From Luteibacter sp. SG786 (GTDB lineage: Bacteria; Pseudomonadota; Gammaproteobacteria; Xanthomonadales; Rhodanobacteraceae), in NCBI RefSeq assembly GCF_011759605.1, contig NZ_JAAOYX010000001.1, positions 1,736,001 through 1,800,000 of the forward strand: a DNA stretch of 64,000 nucleotides, read 5' to 3'. A program made the translations under genes and the position numbers. How positions within the stretch are numbered: position 1 is the stretch's first letter; each line of letters opens with the position of its first letter. Shown piece by piece: positions 1-8,575 of the stretch. The notes below the pieces were generated by a model that ran no database searches, was not told the DNA's origin, and worked only from the letters and a program-made list of their open reading frames with translations.

Positions 1-1
1 C

Positions 2-1984
2 TTGCGGCTGTTGGGCTGCGACGACGAAACCTGCGCCTCGGCCCTCTGGTTTTCGCTCGAGCGTGGCCTGCCCGGTGCGACCGCAGAGGCCGCCAAGACC
101 TGGAAACCCTCACTGCGCCGGCTGATCGACGGGCAGGGCGAAGCCGAGAAAGTTTGGGCCCTGCACGCGCAGCGTGGCCCTGGCAGCGGCGCTGAAGGGC
201 TGCGCAGGCTGCTGCTGGCGATCATTCGCGACCTGCGCGTCGTTTTCGTCTTGCTTGCGCGGCAACTCGCGGCGATGCGTACGGCGATGGCGCTGCCCGA
301 CCACGAGCGGCGCGAACTGGCCCAGCTCACTTCCGATATCCACGCTCCGCTGGCCAACCGCCTCGGTATCTGGCAGCTGAAGTGGGAATTGGAGGATCTG
401 GCATTCCGCTACCTGGAGCCGGACACCTATCGCCGCATCGCGCGCCTGCTGGACGAACGGCGTGCCGACCGCGAGCGCTTCATCGCCACCAGCCTTGCCG
501 AGTTGCGCGCGGTGCTCGACGGCGCCGGCATTCGCGCCGACCTGGCAGGCCGCCCGAAGCACATCTTCTCCATCTGGAAAAAGATGAAGAAGAAAGGCCT
601 GGAATTCTCCGATCTCTACGATATCCGCGCCGTGCGCATCCTGGTCGACAACGTGGCCGACTGCTACGCGGCCCTGGGCCTCGTGCACAGCCTCTGGCCG
701 CACCTGCCGGGCGAATTCGACGACTACGTGGCGCGGCCCAAGGGCAACGGTTACCGATCGCTGCACACGGCGGTGATCGGGCCGGAAGGAAAGGTCCTCG
801 AAGTGCAGATCCGCACGCACGAGATGCACCGTGCGAACGAGCTGGGCGTGGCTGCGCACTGGCGATACAAGGAGGGTGGCGGCGCCGATGCGGAGTTCGA
901 GGCGAAGATCGCCTGGATGCGCAAGCTGCTGGAGCCGCGCGGCGAAGACGAGGCCGAACTGGCTGCGGGCTTCGAGACCGAACTCATGGAAGACCGCGTG
1001 TACGTGCTCTCGCCGAAGGGCGAGGTCATCGACATGCCGCGTGGGGCCACGGTGCTCGATTTCGCGTACCACATCCACACCGAGGTGGGCCATCGCTGCC
1101 GCGGCGCAAAGGTGAACGGGCGCATCGTGCCGCTGACCACGCAGCCGCGCAGCGGCGATCGCGTGGAGATTCTCACCGCGAAGGTGTCGGAGCCCAGCCG
1201 CGACTGGCTCTCCACCCACCATGGATACCTGTACACGTCGCGGGCGCGGGAAAAGGTGCGCGCGTGGTTCCGGCGCGAGGCGCACGAGGCAAACATCCTG
1301 GCGGGCAAGGCGTCGCTGGAAAAGGAACTGCGACGGCTGGCTCTGGACGACGTGGATCTGACCAAGCTGGCCACGCACTTCCGCCTGAAGAACGTGGACG
1401 AACTCTACGTGACCGTGGCGCTGGGCGAGGTCTCGCTCGGGCAGATCGCCCGCGCGTTGCAGGAGCCCGCTGAGCCCGAGATCACGCAATCGGGCAATCC
1501 CGTGGCGTCGCGCGCTGCGCAGCACGACCGCGGGGCGTTATCGATCGAGGGCGTGGGCAACCTGCTCACGACCTTGGCGCGTTGCTGCCAGCCGCTTCCG
1601 GGCGATCCGGTGCGCGGTTTCATCACCCGCGGTCGTGGCGTGTCGGTGCACCGCGCGGACTGCGCATCGCTGGCCCGCCTGGCCCGGCGCGATCCCGACC
1701 GAGTGATAGAGGTCGGCTGGGGCAGGGTGGACGTGCAGAGTTACGAAGTGGACGTGGAACTGCGCGGTTACGACCGAAAGGGCCTGCAGAAGGACGTGGC
1801 CACCACGATCAACAACGTGGGGCCGCACATCGTGGCCTCGTCCAGCCGCGTGCATGTGCGCACGGGCGAGGTGGAGATGCGTTTCACCCTACGTGTGAAG
1901 GACTACGAGCAGCTGTCGACCCTGCTGGGGCGGCTGAGTGCACTGCCGAATGTGACGGATGCGCGGCGGCTGGGCGGAAGGTGA
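2..1984 (+). CDS. relA: GTP pyrophosphokinase RelA (5' end outside window)
   Basis: Stringent-response enzyme that makes (p)ppGpp from GTP/GDP and ATP on ribosomes stalled with uncharged tRNA. The visible 660 residues lack the first part of the protein; the frame is open to the window edge, so the TTG at position 2 is not a real start. Order seen: a degenerate HD region (the HD metal residues are absent, DLRVVFVLLARQLAAMR, as in RelA rather than SpoT), the synthetase domain (about residues 180-300, with GRPKHIFSIWKKM, EFDDYVA and YRSLHT), a TGS domain (about 330-393), a Cys/His region (CCQPLPGDP to HRADC, about 528-560) and a C-terminal ACT domain. The EFDD acidic motif and the lost HD motif point to RelA instead of the bifunctional SpoT. 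It is followed by a paired palindromic repeat. Confidence 0.95.
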   Translation: MRLLGCDDETCASALWFSLERGLPGATAEAAKTWKPSLRRLIDGQGEAEKVWALHAQRGPGSGAEGLRRLLLAIIRDLRVVFVLLARQLAAMRTAMALPDHERRELAQLTSDIHAPLANRLGIWQLKWELEDLAFRYLEPDTYRRIARLLDERRADRERFIATSLAELRAVLDGAGIRADLAGRPKHIFSIWKKMKKKGLEFSDLYDIRAVRILVDNVADCYAALGLVHSLWPHLPGEFDDYVARPKGNGYRSLHTAVIGPEGKVLEVQIRTHEMHRANELGVAAHWRYKEGGGADAEFEAKIAWMRKLLEPRGEDEAELAAGFETELMEDRVYVLSPKGEVIDMPRGATVLDFAYHIHTEVGHRCRGAKVNGRIVPLTTQPRSGDRVEILTAKVSEPSRDWLSTHHGYLYTSRAREKVRAWFRREAHEANILAGKASLEKELRRLALDDVDLTKLATHFRLKNVDELYVTVALGEVSLGQIARALQEPAEPEITQSGNPVASRAAQHDRGALSIEGVGNLLTTLARCCQPLPGDPVRGFITRGRGVSVHRADCASLARLARRDPDRVIEVGWGRVDVQSYEVDVELRGYDRKGLQKDVATTINNVGPHIVASSSRVHVRTGEVEMRFTLRVKDYEQLSTLLGRLSALPNVTDARRLGGR

Positions 1985-1996
1985 CCTGAGACCATT

Positions 1997-2077
1997 GTGG
2001 GAGCCGCTTCAGCGGCGATCCCGCGGCAGCGGGCAAGCGTGCCGCGAGCACCTTATCGCCGCTGAAGCGGCTCCCAC
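1997..2077. repeat. REP doublet (REPIN-like), full-length copy
   Basis: A 23-base arm starting GTGGGAGCCGCTTCAG (1997-2019) is repeated as an exact reverse complement at 2055-2077, with a 35-base spacer between. The same arrangement recurs at 11011-11090 and 27067-27147, and single or partial copies occur at 6019-6036, 39993-40018 and 46683-46735. It lies between the convergent relA and yggT, where either arm can fold and may end transcription or protect mRNA 3' ends. Confidence 0.9.
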
Positions 2078-2086
2078 ACAGACCAT

Positions 2087-2662
2087 TCAGGCCCCGAGGA
2101 GAAGCCGCATGCCCCAGTCCGACAAGGGCTGCACGATAAGGATGCGCGCAAGGAAGAGGCCGAGCAGCACCGCGGTGGGCGAGAAATCGAGTCCGCCGAT
2201 CGTGAGCCTGCCGCGCAGCGGCCGCACCAGCGGCTCCGCCAGGCTGGAGACCAGCCGCGCCACGGGGTGGTAGCGGTCGGTGGAAAGCATGCTCATCAGC
2301 GACCAGACGAAGACCAGCACGATCCAGGTCAGCAGGAAGAAGTCGAGGGTTTCGGCGATGCCGGCCACCAGGATGCCCAGTGGCGACGGAGCCACGCCCG
2401 CCAGCGCCGCCAACAGCAGCATCTTCAGGCACTCGAGTGCCAGCACGATCAGCAGCGCGGCCGTGTTCACCCGGCGGATGTTGGGCAAGGCCTTGCGCAG
2501 CGGACGTACCACCGGGTTGGTGAACCGGTAGAGGAACTGGCAGATCGGGTTATGGAAATCCGCGCGGCAAGCCTCGGCCAGCAGGCGCAGGACGAACAGG
2601 GTGACGATGGCTCCGAAAGCGAACTGGAGGATCAGTGCGCCGGCATTGGTCAGATAATTCAC
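2087..2662 (-). CDS. yggT: YggT family integral membrane protein
   Basis: Inner-membrane protein of 191 residues. It carries two copies of the YggT unit, each made of hydrophobic helices followed by a basic turn: RFTNPVVRPLRKALP at about 46-60 and SLAEPLVRPLRGRL in the second half. The exact biochemical role of the family is not settled; it is linked to osmotic/potassium tolerance in E. coli and is commonly found beside proC and the YggS gene. I chose the GTG start at 2662 because it overlaps the proC stop codon (GTGA), indicating translational coupling; reading further upstream in this frame only runs antiparallel to proC coding sequence. Confidence 0.88.
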   Translation of the reverse strand: MNYLTNAGALILQFAFGAIVTLFVLRLLAEACRADFHNPICQFLYRFTNPVVRPLRKALPNIRRVNTAALLIVLALECLKMLLLAALAGVAPSPLGILVAGIAETLDFFLLTWIVLVFVWSLMSMLSTDRYHPVARLVSSLAEPLVRPLRGRLTIGGLDFSPTAVLLGLFLARILIVQPLSDWGMRLLLGA

Positions 2663-3483
2663 GTCTTGGATTCCATGTCTTCGGAAAGTTCGATTCCGCG
2701 CCGCCGGGCGGCGTCGACGGCGCGTGCGACGATCTCGTTGAAATGATCGCCGCGAAAACTGTCCAGCGCCGCCTGCGTGGTGCCGTGCGGCGAGGTAACC
2801 CGCTGCCGCAGGGTGGCGGCCGATTCGCCGCTTTCCACCAGCATGTGGCCGGCGCCGAAGGCGGTCTGCACGGCGAGGGCGCGGGCTGTTTCTCGGGACA
2901 GACCATGCGAAAACGCGGCGTTTTCCAGCGCTTCCACCATGAGGAAAAAGTAGGCGGGACCGGAGCCGGACAACGCGGTGACCACGTCGAGCTGTTCTTC
3001 TTCCGGCACCCAGACGGTGAGGCCGGCGGCATCGAGTACGTGCTGGGCCTCCGCCCGCTGCGGTGCGCTGACCCGCGCGTTGGCGTAGAGGGCGGTGGCG
3101 CCGGCCCCATACATGGCCGGCGTGTTGGGCATGCAGCGCACCACGGGCAGGGTGGTGTCCAGCCAGCGCTCGATCTGGTGGACGCGGATGCCCGCGGCGA
3201 TGGATATCACCAGGGGGCGGTATTTCTGCACGGCAGGCCGGAGCCCGCGGCACACCTCGGCCAGCATCTGTGGCTTCACGGCCAGGACGAGGATGGAGGC
3301 GCCCTTGGCGGCGTCCAGGTTGTCCGTGTAGGTGGCCACCCCATATTCGCGCGAAAGCTCGTGCAGGGCTTCCGCACGCGGCTCCGCCACGGCGATGCCA
3401 CCCGGCTGCGCGCCGTGGCGGATCAGCCCGGCGATCAGCGCGGTGGCCATGTTGCCTCCGCCGATGAAGGCGATCCGGTTCAT
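2659..3483 (-). CDS. proC: Pyrroline-5-carboxylate reductase
   Basis: Catalyses the last step of proline synthesis, NAD(P)H-dependent reduction of pyrroline-5-carboxylate to L-proline, in the cytosol. The 274-residue product begins with the Rossmann dinucleotide-binding motif FIGGGNMATALIAGL (residues 5-19) and has the family signature in its C-terminal half (TALSGSGPAYFFLMVEAL and the following LAVQTAFGAGHML helix). Length matches the family. It is transcribed with yggT, which starts inside its stop codon. The YggS-type PLP protein that often precedes proC is not present in the window. Confidence 0.96.
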   Translation of the reverse strand: MNRIAFIGGGNMATALIAGLIRHGAQPGGIAVAEPRAEALHELSREYGVATYTDNLDAAKGASILVLAVKPQMLAEVCRGLRPAVQKYRPLVISIAAGIRVHQIERWLDTTLPVVRCMPNTPAMYGAGATALYANARVSAPQRAEAQHVLDAAGLTVWVPEEEQLDVVTALSGSGPAYFFLMVEALENAAFSHGLSRETARALAVQTAFGAGHMLVESGESAATLRQRVTSPHGTTQAALDSFRGDHFNEIVARAVDAARRRGIELSEDMESKT

Positions 3484-3595
3484 GGGGTAACTCCGTAGGC
3501 GACTTCGTTCACAACGCGCAAAGCATATATGGAGATGCGCCTTGCCGCCGCCCCCCGGGCATGGTTACCTATGCCCACCAAGAAAGGGGACCCCA

Positions 3596-4633
3596 ATGGA
3601 TATCGCCGAACTCCTTGCCTTCTCCGTGAAGAACAAGGCCTCCGACCTGCACCTTTCCGCGGGTCTGCCGCCGATGATCCGCGTCGACGGCGACGTCCGG
3701 CGCATCAATATCCCGCCCCTCGAGCACAAGCAGGTGCACGCGCTGATCTACGACATCATGTCGGACAAGCAGCGGCGCGATTATGAGGAATTCCTCGAAG
3801 TCGACTTCTCCTTCGAGATTCCCGGCCTGGCCCGCTTCCGTGTCAACGCGTTCAACCACAACCGCGGCGCCGGCGGCGTGTTCCGTACCATTCCCTCGGA
3901 AGTGCTGACCCTGGAAGACCTGGGCGCGCCGAAGATCTTCCGCGAGCTGATCGAGCAGCCGCAGGGCCTGATCCTGGTCACGGGCCCCACGGGTTCCGGC
4001 AAGTCGACCACGCTGGCGGCCATGGTCGACCACGTGAACAAGAACGAATACGGGCACATCCTCACGGTCGAGGACCCGATCGAATTCGTGCACACGTCGC
4101 AGAAGTGCCTAGTGAACCAGCGCGAGGTCCATCGCGATACGCATGGCTTCAACGAGGCGTTGCGCTCGGCCCTGCGCGAAGATCCCGATTACATCCTGGT
4201 GGGCGAGCTTCGCGACCTGGAAACCATTCGCCTCGCGCTCACCGCCGCGGAAACCGGCCACCTGGTTTTCGGCACCCTGCATACCTCGTCGGCGGCTAAA
4301 ACCATCGACCGCATCATCGACGTCTTTCCGGCAGGCGAGAAGCCCATGGTCCGTTCCATGCTCTCCGAATCGCTCCGTGCCGTCATCTCGCAGTCGCTGC
4401 TCAAGAAAGTTGGCGGCGGTCGTACGGCGGCACACGAGATCATGGTGGGCATCCCCGCCATCCGTAACCTGATCCGCGAAGACAAGGTGGCGCAGATGTA
4501 CTCGGCCATCCAGACCGGCCAGCAGTACGGCATGCAGACCCTCGACCAGAACCTCGCCGACCTGGTGAAGCGCGGCCTCATCACCCGGCAGGAAGCCTCC
4601 ACCTATGCCAAGAACAAGGAAGGGTTCCGGTAG
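3596..4633 (+). CDS. pilT: Type IV pilus retraction ATPase PilT
   Basis: Hexameric cytoplasmic ATPase that depolymerises type IV pili and drives twitching. The product is 345 residues, the usual PilT length. Walker A is GPTGSGKST at residues 130-138 (Lys136), followed by an Asp box, a Walker B region (DYILVGELRDLET) and the His box (FGTLHTSSAAKT). The C-terminal segment keeps AIRNLIRE, typical of PilT. The start at 3596 is preferred over an in-frame upstream ATG because AAAGGGGA lies five bases before it and the product then begins MDIAELLAF as in the family. The gene is followed by a 227-base repeat-rich gap and then pilU. Confidence 0.97.
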   Translation: MDIAELLAFSVKNKASDLHLSAGLPPMIRVDGDVRRINIPPLEHKQVHALIYDIMSDKQRRDYEEFLEVDFSFEIPGLARFRVNAFNHNRGAGGVFRTIPSEVLTLEDLGAPKIFRELIEQPQGLILVTGPTGSGKSTTLAAMVDHVNKNEYGHILTVEDPIEFVHTSQKCLVNQREVHRDTHGFNEALRSALREDPDYILVGELRDLETIRLALTAAETGHLVFGTLHTSSAAKTIDRIIDVFPAGEKPMVRSMLSESLRAVISQSLLKKVGGGRTAAHEIMVGIPAIRNLIREDKVAQMYSAIQTGQQYGMQTLDQNLADLVKRGLITRQEASTYAKNKEGFR

Positions 4634-4860
4634 AGGCGTGAGTCGGCCCTTCTTGCCCGTGAGTCGGCCCTTTCGGGCCTGTAAGTCGCGGCCGGTGGCC
4701 GCTGGAAAGAGTAAGCTGCGATCGGGGGAAAAGGGTTAGCGGCTTTGCTTACGGTTCACGCTTCACGCCGCCCCGGCGTAGCCGGGGCCCACTTACGCCA
4801 CTTACGGTTCACGCTTCACGATAGCCCCGGCGCAGCCGGGGCCAACTTACGGACCCTCTC
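4634..4860. repeat. Repeat-rich pilT-pilU spacer (two direct repeats with hairpins)
   Basis: Two head-to-tail copies of a roughly 50-base unit occupy 4748-4797 and 4801-4852. Each begins CTTACGGTTCACGCTTCACG and contains a GC-rich hairpin (GCCCCGGCG ... AGCCGGGGC). Just after pilT a shorter unit, GTGAGTCGGCCCT, occurs at 4638-4650 and 4659-4671, with a diverged third copy (GTAAGTCGCGGCC) at 4681-4693. No gene is visible. The hairpins could attenuate read-through from pilT into pilU or stabilise the pilT mRNA. Confidence 0.8.
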
Positions 4861-6024
4861 ATGAGCGACTTCGATTTCACCTCATTTCTCAAGCTGATGG
4901 TGCACAAGCAGGCCTCCGACCTGTTCATCACCGCCGGCGTCGCGCCGTCCATGAAGGTGCAGGGGCGTATCGTGCCCATCACGCAAAGCCCGCTGTCGGC
5001 GCAGCAGTCGCGCGACATGGTGCTGAACGTGATGACGCCCGCCCAGCGCGAGGAGTTCGAGAAAACCCACGAGTGCCAGTTCGCGATCAGTGCCTCGGGC
5101 ATCGGGCGGTTCCGCGTGTCGTGCTTCTACCAGCGCAACTGCGTGGGCATGGTGCTGCGCCGGATCGAATCGAAGATTCCCACGCCGGAAGAATTGAGCC
5201 TGCCGCCGATCATCAAGCAGCTGGCGATGACCAAGCGCGGCATCATCATCTTCGTCGGCGGCACGGGTACCGGTAAGTCGACCTCGCTGGCGTCGATGAT
5301 CGGCTACCGCAACCAGAACTCCACGGGCCACATCATCACCATCGAGGACCCGATCGAGTACGTGCACAAGCACGAAGGTTGCATCATCACCCAGCGCGAA
5401 CTCGGCATCGATACCGACAGCTGGGAAAACGCCTTGAAGAACACCCTGCGCCAAGCGCCGGACGTGATCATGATCGGCGAAGTGCGCACGCGCGAAACGA
5501 TGGAACATGCCATCAACTTCTCGGAGACGGGTCACCTCTGTCTGTGCACGCTGCATGCGAACAACGCCAACCAGGCACTGGACCGCATCCTGCACTTCTT
5601 CCCCGAAGACCGCCGCCAGCAGCTCTTCATGGACCTCTCCCTCAATCTGAAGGGCATCGTGGCGCAGCAGCTCATTCCCACGCCGGACGGCAAGGCCCGG
5701 CGCGTGGCGGTGGAAGTCCTGCTCGGCACGCCGCTTGCGCAGGACTACATCCGCCAGGGCGAGATCCACAAGCTGAAGGAACTGATGCGGGACTCGAACC
5801 AGCTCGGCATGCGCACGTTCGACCAAAGCCTGGTGGAGCTCTACCACGCAGGCGAGATTTCCTATGAGGACGCATTGCGCCACGCGGACAGTTCCAACGA
5901 GGTCCGGCTGCGCATCAAGCTGGCCCAGGGCGGCGACGCGCATACGCTGTCGCAGGGTCTGGAAGGCGTGGAGATCGACAAGAGCAACGACCGCGATTCC
6001 TTCGGCGGCATGCTGCATCGTTGA
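4861..6024 (+). CDS. pilU: Type IV pilus retraction ATPase paralogue PilU
   Basis: PilT-like ATPase that assists PilT-dependent retraction against load. The product is 387 residues. Walker A is GGTGTGKST with Lys139, followed by the Walker B region (DVIMIGEVRTRET) and the His box (LCTLHANNANQAL). The roughly 40-residue tail beyond the PilT core is typical of PilU. Its last codons and TGA stop lie in a palindromic-repeat fragment (6019-6036), followed at once by an A-rich bidirectional terminator. Separate translation signals are likely, because the gap from pilT is 227 bases. Confidence 0.96.
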   Translation: MSDFDFTSFLKLMVHKQASDLFITAGVAPSMKVQGRIVPITQSPLSAQQSRDMVLNVMTPAQREEFEKTHECQFAISASGIGRFRVSCFYQRNCVGMVLRRIESKIPTPEELSLPPIIKQLAMTKRGIIIFVGGTGTGKSTSLASMIGYRNQNSTGHIITIEDPIEYVHKHEGCIITQRELGIDTDSWENALKNTLRQAPDVIMIGEVRTRETMEHAINFSETGHLCLCTLHANNANQALDRILHFFPEDRRQQLFMDLSLNLKGIVAQQLIPTPDGKARRVAVEVLLGTPLAQDYIRQGEIHKLKELMRDSNQLGMRTFDQSLVELYHAGEISYEDALRHADSSNEVRLRIKLAQGGDAHTLSQGLEGVEIDKSNDRDSFGGMLHR

Positions 6025-6036
6025 AGCGGCTCCCAC
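6019..6036. repeat. REP half-element overlapping the pilU stop codon
   Basis: The sequence CGTTGAAGCGGCTCCCAC matches the right arm of the REP family (CGCTGAAGCGGCTCCCAC) with one difference, and the TGA within it is the pilU stop codon. Only one arm is present. Confidence 0.7.
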
Positions 6037-6047
6037 AAAAAAGAAAA

Positions 6048-6073
6048 AAAAGGGAGCCGTGAGGCTCCCTTTT
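6048..6073. terminator. Bidirectional terminator between pilU and the BON gene
   Basis: An 11-base stem, AAAAGGGAGCC (6048-6058) with GGCTCCCTTTT (6063-6073), has a four-base loop. An A-run precedes it and a short T-run ends it, so it can terminate pilU on the plus strand and the convergent BON-domain gene on the minus strand. Confidence 0.88.
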
Positions 6074-6093
6074 CGTTCGCACTTCGAAAGTGC

Positions 6094-6459
6094 TTAGTTG
6101 GCAGCCGACGACACCGTCAGGCCGCTGGCGTCGACGCTCTTCACGCCCTTGACTTTCTTTGCAATGGCTTCGGCATGGCTCTTTTCCTTGGCGGTCGCCA
6201 CGGTGCCCGTCAGGGTGACGACACCATCGGTAGTGCTCACCGAAATGTCCGTGGCCTTCACGCTCTTGTTGGCCGCGAATTCCGACTTGACCTTCGTGGT
6301 GATCCAGGCGTCGTCCGCCTTGCCGGCGACGGTCTGGTTGTCGCCCTTGGAGCTGGCCGCCGCGGAGTCCTGCGCATACACCTGAGCGAAGGGAACCGTG
6401 CCGAGACCGGCAACGAGAGCGGCAGCGAACAGGGCCTTACGGAGGTTGGCGTGGTTCAT
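6094..6459 (-). CDS. Periplasmic BON-domain protein (OsmY-like)
   Basis: A 121-residue secreted protein. It has a signal peptide (MNHANLRKALFAAALVAGLG, probable cleavage after VYA, about residue 29) and a single BON domain of about 70 residues (DDAWITTKVKSEF through ASGLTVSS). BON domains bind phospholipid surfaces and occur in OsmY-type envelope-stress proteins. The ATG at 6459 is chosen over a longer frame because AAGGAGT sits six bases upstream and the signal peptide starts there. It converges on pilU, with a shared terminator. Confidence 0.88.
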   Translation of the reverse strand: MNHANLRKALFAAALVAGLGTVPFAQVYAQDSAAASSKGDNQTVAGKADDAWITTKVKSEFAANKSVKATDISVSTTDGVVTLTGTVATAKEKSHAEAIAKKVKGVKSVDASGLTVSSAAN

Positions 6460-6616
6460 GGGTGACTCCTTGTTTTCGCACTGAATGGGTCTGGCGATGG
6501 CGCCACGCACTGTGGCTGCCGGTTCGCGGGGCTCATGGAAACAGTGCACCCGTGAACGATTCGTGCCGGAAAATCCGGGCCGTTCAGGATCGTCAAGGAA
6601 CCTCCACAAAAACGAA

Positions 6617-6685
6617 GTGGGAAGCGCACTTGCATGCGAAGGGGCGCATGCTGGATGGCCCTTCGCGCGCTAGCGCGCTTCCCAC
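6617..6685. repeat. REP doublet, variant subfamily (GTGGGAAGCGC)
   Basis: GTGGGAAGCGC at 6617-6627 returns as its exact reverse complement at 6675-6685. The right half also contains the palindrome GCGCGCTAGCGCGC (6665-6678). The pattern is the same as the other paired repeats in the window but with AAGCGC in place of AGCCG. It lies between the lipoprotein stop and the BON-gene promoter region. Confidence 0.65.
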
Positions 6686-6706
6686 ATGGTGTCGCTATGA
6701 AGCCGC

Positions 6707-8455
6707 TTACTTGTATTCGACAGCGCCGGACATCACGAGGCCTTTCTCGTCCACGTGCGCCTCGCCCGAAACCTGCACGATGCGGGCCGCCTGTGCCTTC
6801 ATGGCTTCGAACTGCATCTTCGAACGCTCGGCGGCCGATGCCTGCGCGCCCTGGTCGTCCGGTGCGCCGTCGGCGCCTGCGGCTTCCGCCATGGAACTCG
6901 CGTAGGTCTGCGCCTTGTCCGCCATGACGTCGACCCATGCGCGATACATGTCGCCATTGAGGTGCAGGCGACTGATGCGGCCGGCGTCGCCGGTGGCGCC
7001 CATGAGCATTTCGTCCAGCTTGCCGTCCTCACCCTGGCCGAGGCCCACCGCGATGGCCTGGCCGTTCATGGCCGCCCAGCCGGGCATGCCGAGCATGGTG
7101 GTGATGTTCTGCGGCAGCGGGGCGGGCTTGCCGTCGCCGGCGAGCTTGAAGTCGCCACCGAGCATGGCCTGGCCCATCGCGAGCAGGCCGGCGGGGTTGC
7201 GCGTGGCGAGCAGCACGCGGCCCGTGATGGCGGGCATCTGCTGACCGGCGGCGGCCGGCGTGAAGGAGTCCAGCACGATGCGCACGCCACGAACGTCGCC
7301 GAGCGGCGGAATGGCTGCCTGCTGCATCGTGGAGCCCAGCTTGGCGAAGCTGTCGTTCATGCCGACGAAGGCCGGGCATTCGAACGGCTTGGCAGCGACG
7401 GCATCGGCTTGCGCCGTGAAGAACGTACGGATCTGCTCGACCGGCAGCGCGAGGCTGATGTCGAACGGACCGTTGGCGTCGTTGCCCAGGCCCGGAACCT
7501 CGACCTTGAGCCCGGAGAACGCCTTGACGATATCGTCGGCCAGCGCGACGTCGACCCGCTGTTCCTGATGGTGCATGTCGAGGCGGGTGTAGCCGAAGCT
7601 GAGCGAAGGAACGCGGGAAGCGATGCGGGTGGCTTCCGGCACGCAGCTCGGTGCCGGAACCGGCACGGGCTCGCCCGTCTTGGCGGACTGCTGCTTCAGG
7701 TACGCGGCGAACAAGGGGTCCTTGCCCGTGGCGACGAGGGGCAGCAGACGGGTGAGGTCGACCTGACCCACCGCGTAATCCTTGTAACCCTTGTCCTTGG
7801 CCAGGTCGGCAAGGCGGCCGTCGTCCTGGAGGCTCTTCTCCGGCCGGTCGGCGCCGAGCGCCTGACGGATGGACGGCTGCGCGGCATCTGCCGGCAGGAG
7901 CGACACCACCGCCTGTTTGCCCACGGTGGCGATAATCAGCTGGACGCCCGAATCCGCGAGCGTGACATGGCGATAGGCCTGGCCGCCGGCGTCGCCGGTG
8001 TCCAGCTTCTTGCCGTAGGCGGCTTCGAGACGGCCCACGAAGGCGTCCCAGGCGGCGGGATCGGCGAGCGCCACACGGACGACGGGGCTGAGGCCCAGGC
8101 CGTAGATGGCCGAACCCGTCTTCACGTCGAGGCCCATGTTCTTCAGGGCCGCCTCGGCCGTCTTGCCCTCGAATTCGGCGGCGAAGGCCTTGAGCAGGCG
8201 GGCTGCCTCGGCGTTGCCCTTGCCCTCGAGGTCTTGCGCAAGGGACTTCATCTGGGCGACTTCACCCGGAAGTTCCGCATTGGCCTGCGTCAACAGCGCC
8301 TCGTAGGCGTCGTCGTCGAGCTTGTCGAGGTTCGCCAGAACGTATGGCGTGTCGGCCGGCACGAAGGCCAGCGGGGCGTCCTTGTCCTTGTGGCCGCAGG
8401 CCGCCAGCAAAACGCTGGCGAGGCCGAGCGCGATGAGTCGCTTCGTCGGTCGCAT
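6707..8455 (-). CDS. Large outer-membrane-type lipoprotein of unknown function
   Basis: A 582-residue protein with a lipoprotein signal (MRPTKRLIALGLASVLLAAC, lipobox LAAC, lipidated Cys at residue 20). The mature part, beginning GHKDKDAPLAFVPADTPYV, contains no motif I recognise. It has two similar halves in outline: a VPADTPYV start with GLGLSPVVRVAL and an LVATGKD segment, then FDISLALPVEQ and AMNGQAIAVGLGQ, suggesting repeated alpha/beta units. An in-frame ATG four codons upstream (8467) is also possible, but GGGA spacing and the compact signal favour 8455. It lies 120 bases downstream of pyrB and may be cotranscribed with it. Function is unknown. Confidence 0.8.
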   Translation of the reverse strand: MRPTKRLIALGLASVLLAACGHKDKDAPLAFVPADTPYVLANLDKLDDDAYEALLTQANAELPGEVAQMKSLAQDLEGKGNAEAARLLKAFAAEFEGKTAEAALKNMGLDVKTGSAIYGLGLSPVVRVALADPAAWDAFVGRLEAAYGKKLDTGDAGGQAYRHVTLADSGVQLIIATVGKQAVVSLLPADAAQPSIRQALGADRPEKSLQDDGRLADLAKDKGYKDYAVGQVDLTRLLPLVATGKDPLFAAYLKQQSAKTGEPVPVPAPSCVPEATRIASRVPSLSFGYTRLDMHHQEQRVDVALADDIVKAFSGLKVEVPGLGNDANGPFDISLALPVEQIRTFFTAQADAVAAKPFECPAFVGMNDSFAKLGSTMQQAAIPPLGDVRGVRIVLDSFTPAAAGQQMPAITGRVLLATRNPAGLLAMGQAMLGGDFKLAGDGKPAPLPQNITTMLGMPGWAAMNGQAIAVGLGQGEDGKLDEMLMGATGDAGRISRLHLNGDMYRAWVDVMADKAQTYASSMAEAAGADGAPDDQGAQASAAERSKMQFEAMKAQAARIVQVSGEAHVDEKGLVMSGAVEYK

Positions 8456-8575
8456 TGTGTATCCCATTGTCTGGTTTGGTCCCTTGGTCCGGCCATTATG
8501 CCGGAAGCGCGGCGCCCGCAGGCGCCGGCGCGGTGGTCTGAACGCAAGTTCCTGCGATGGCGGACGAGTCGCCGC

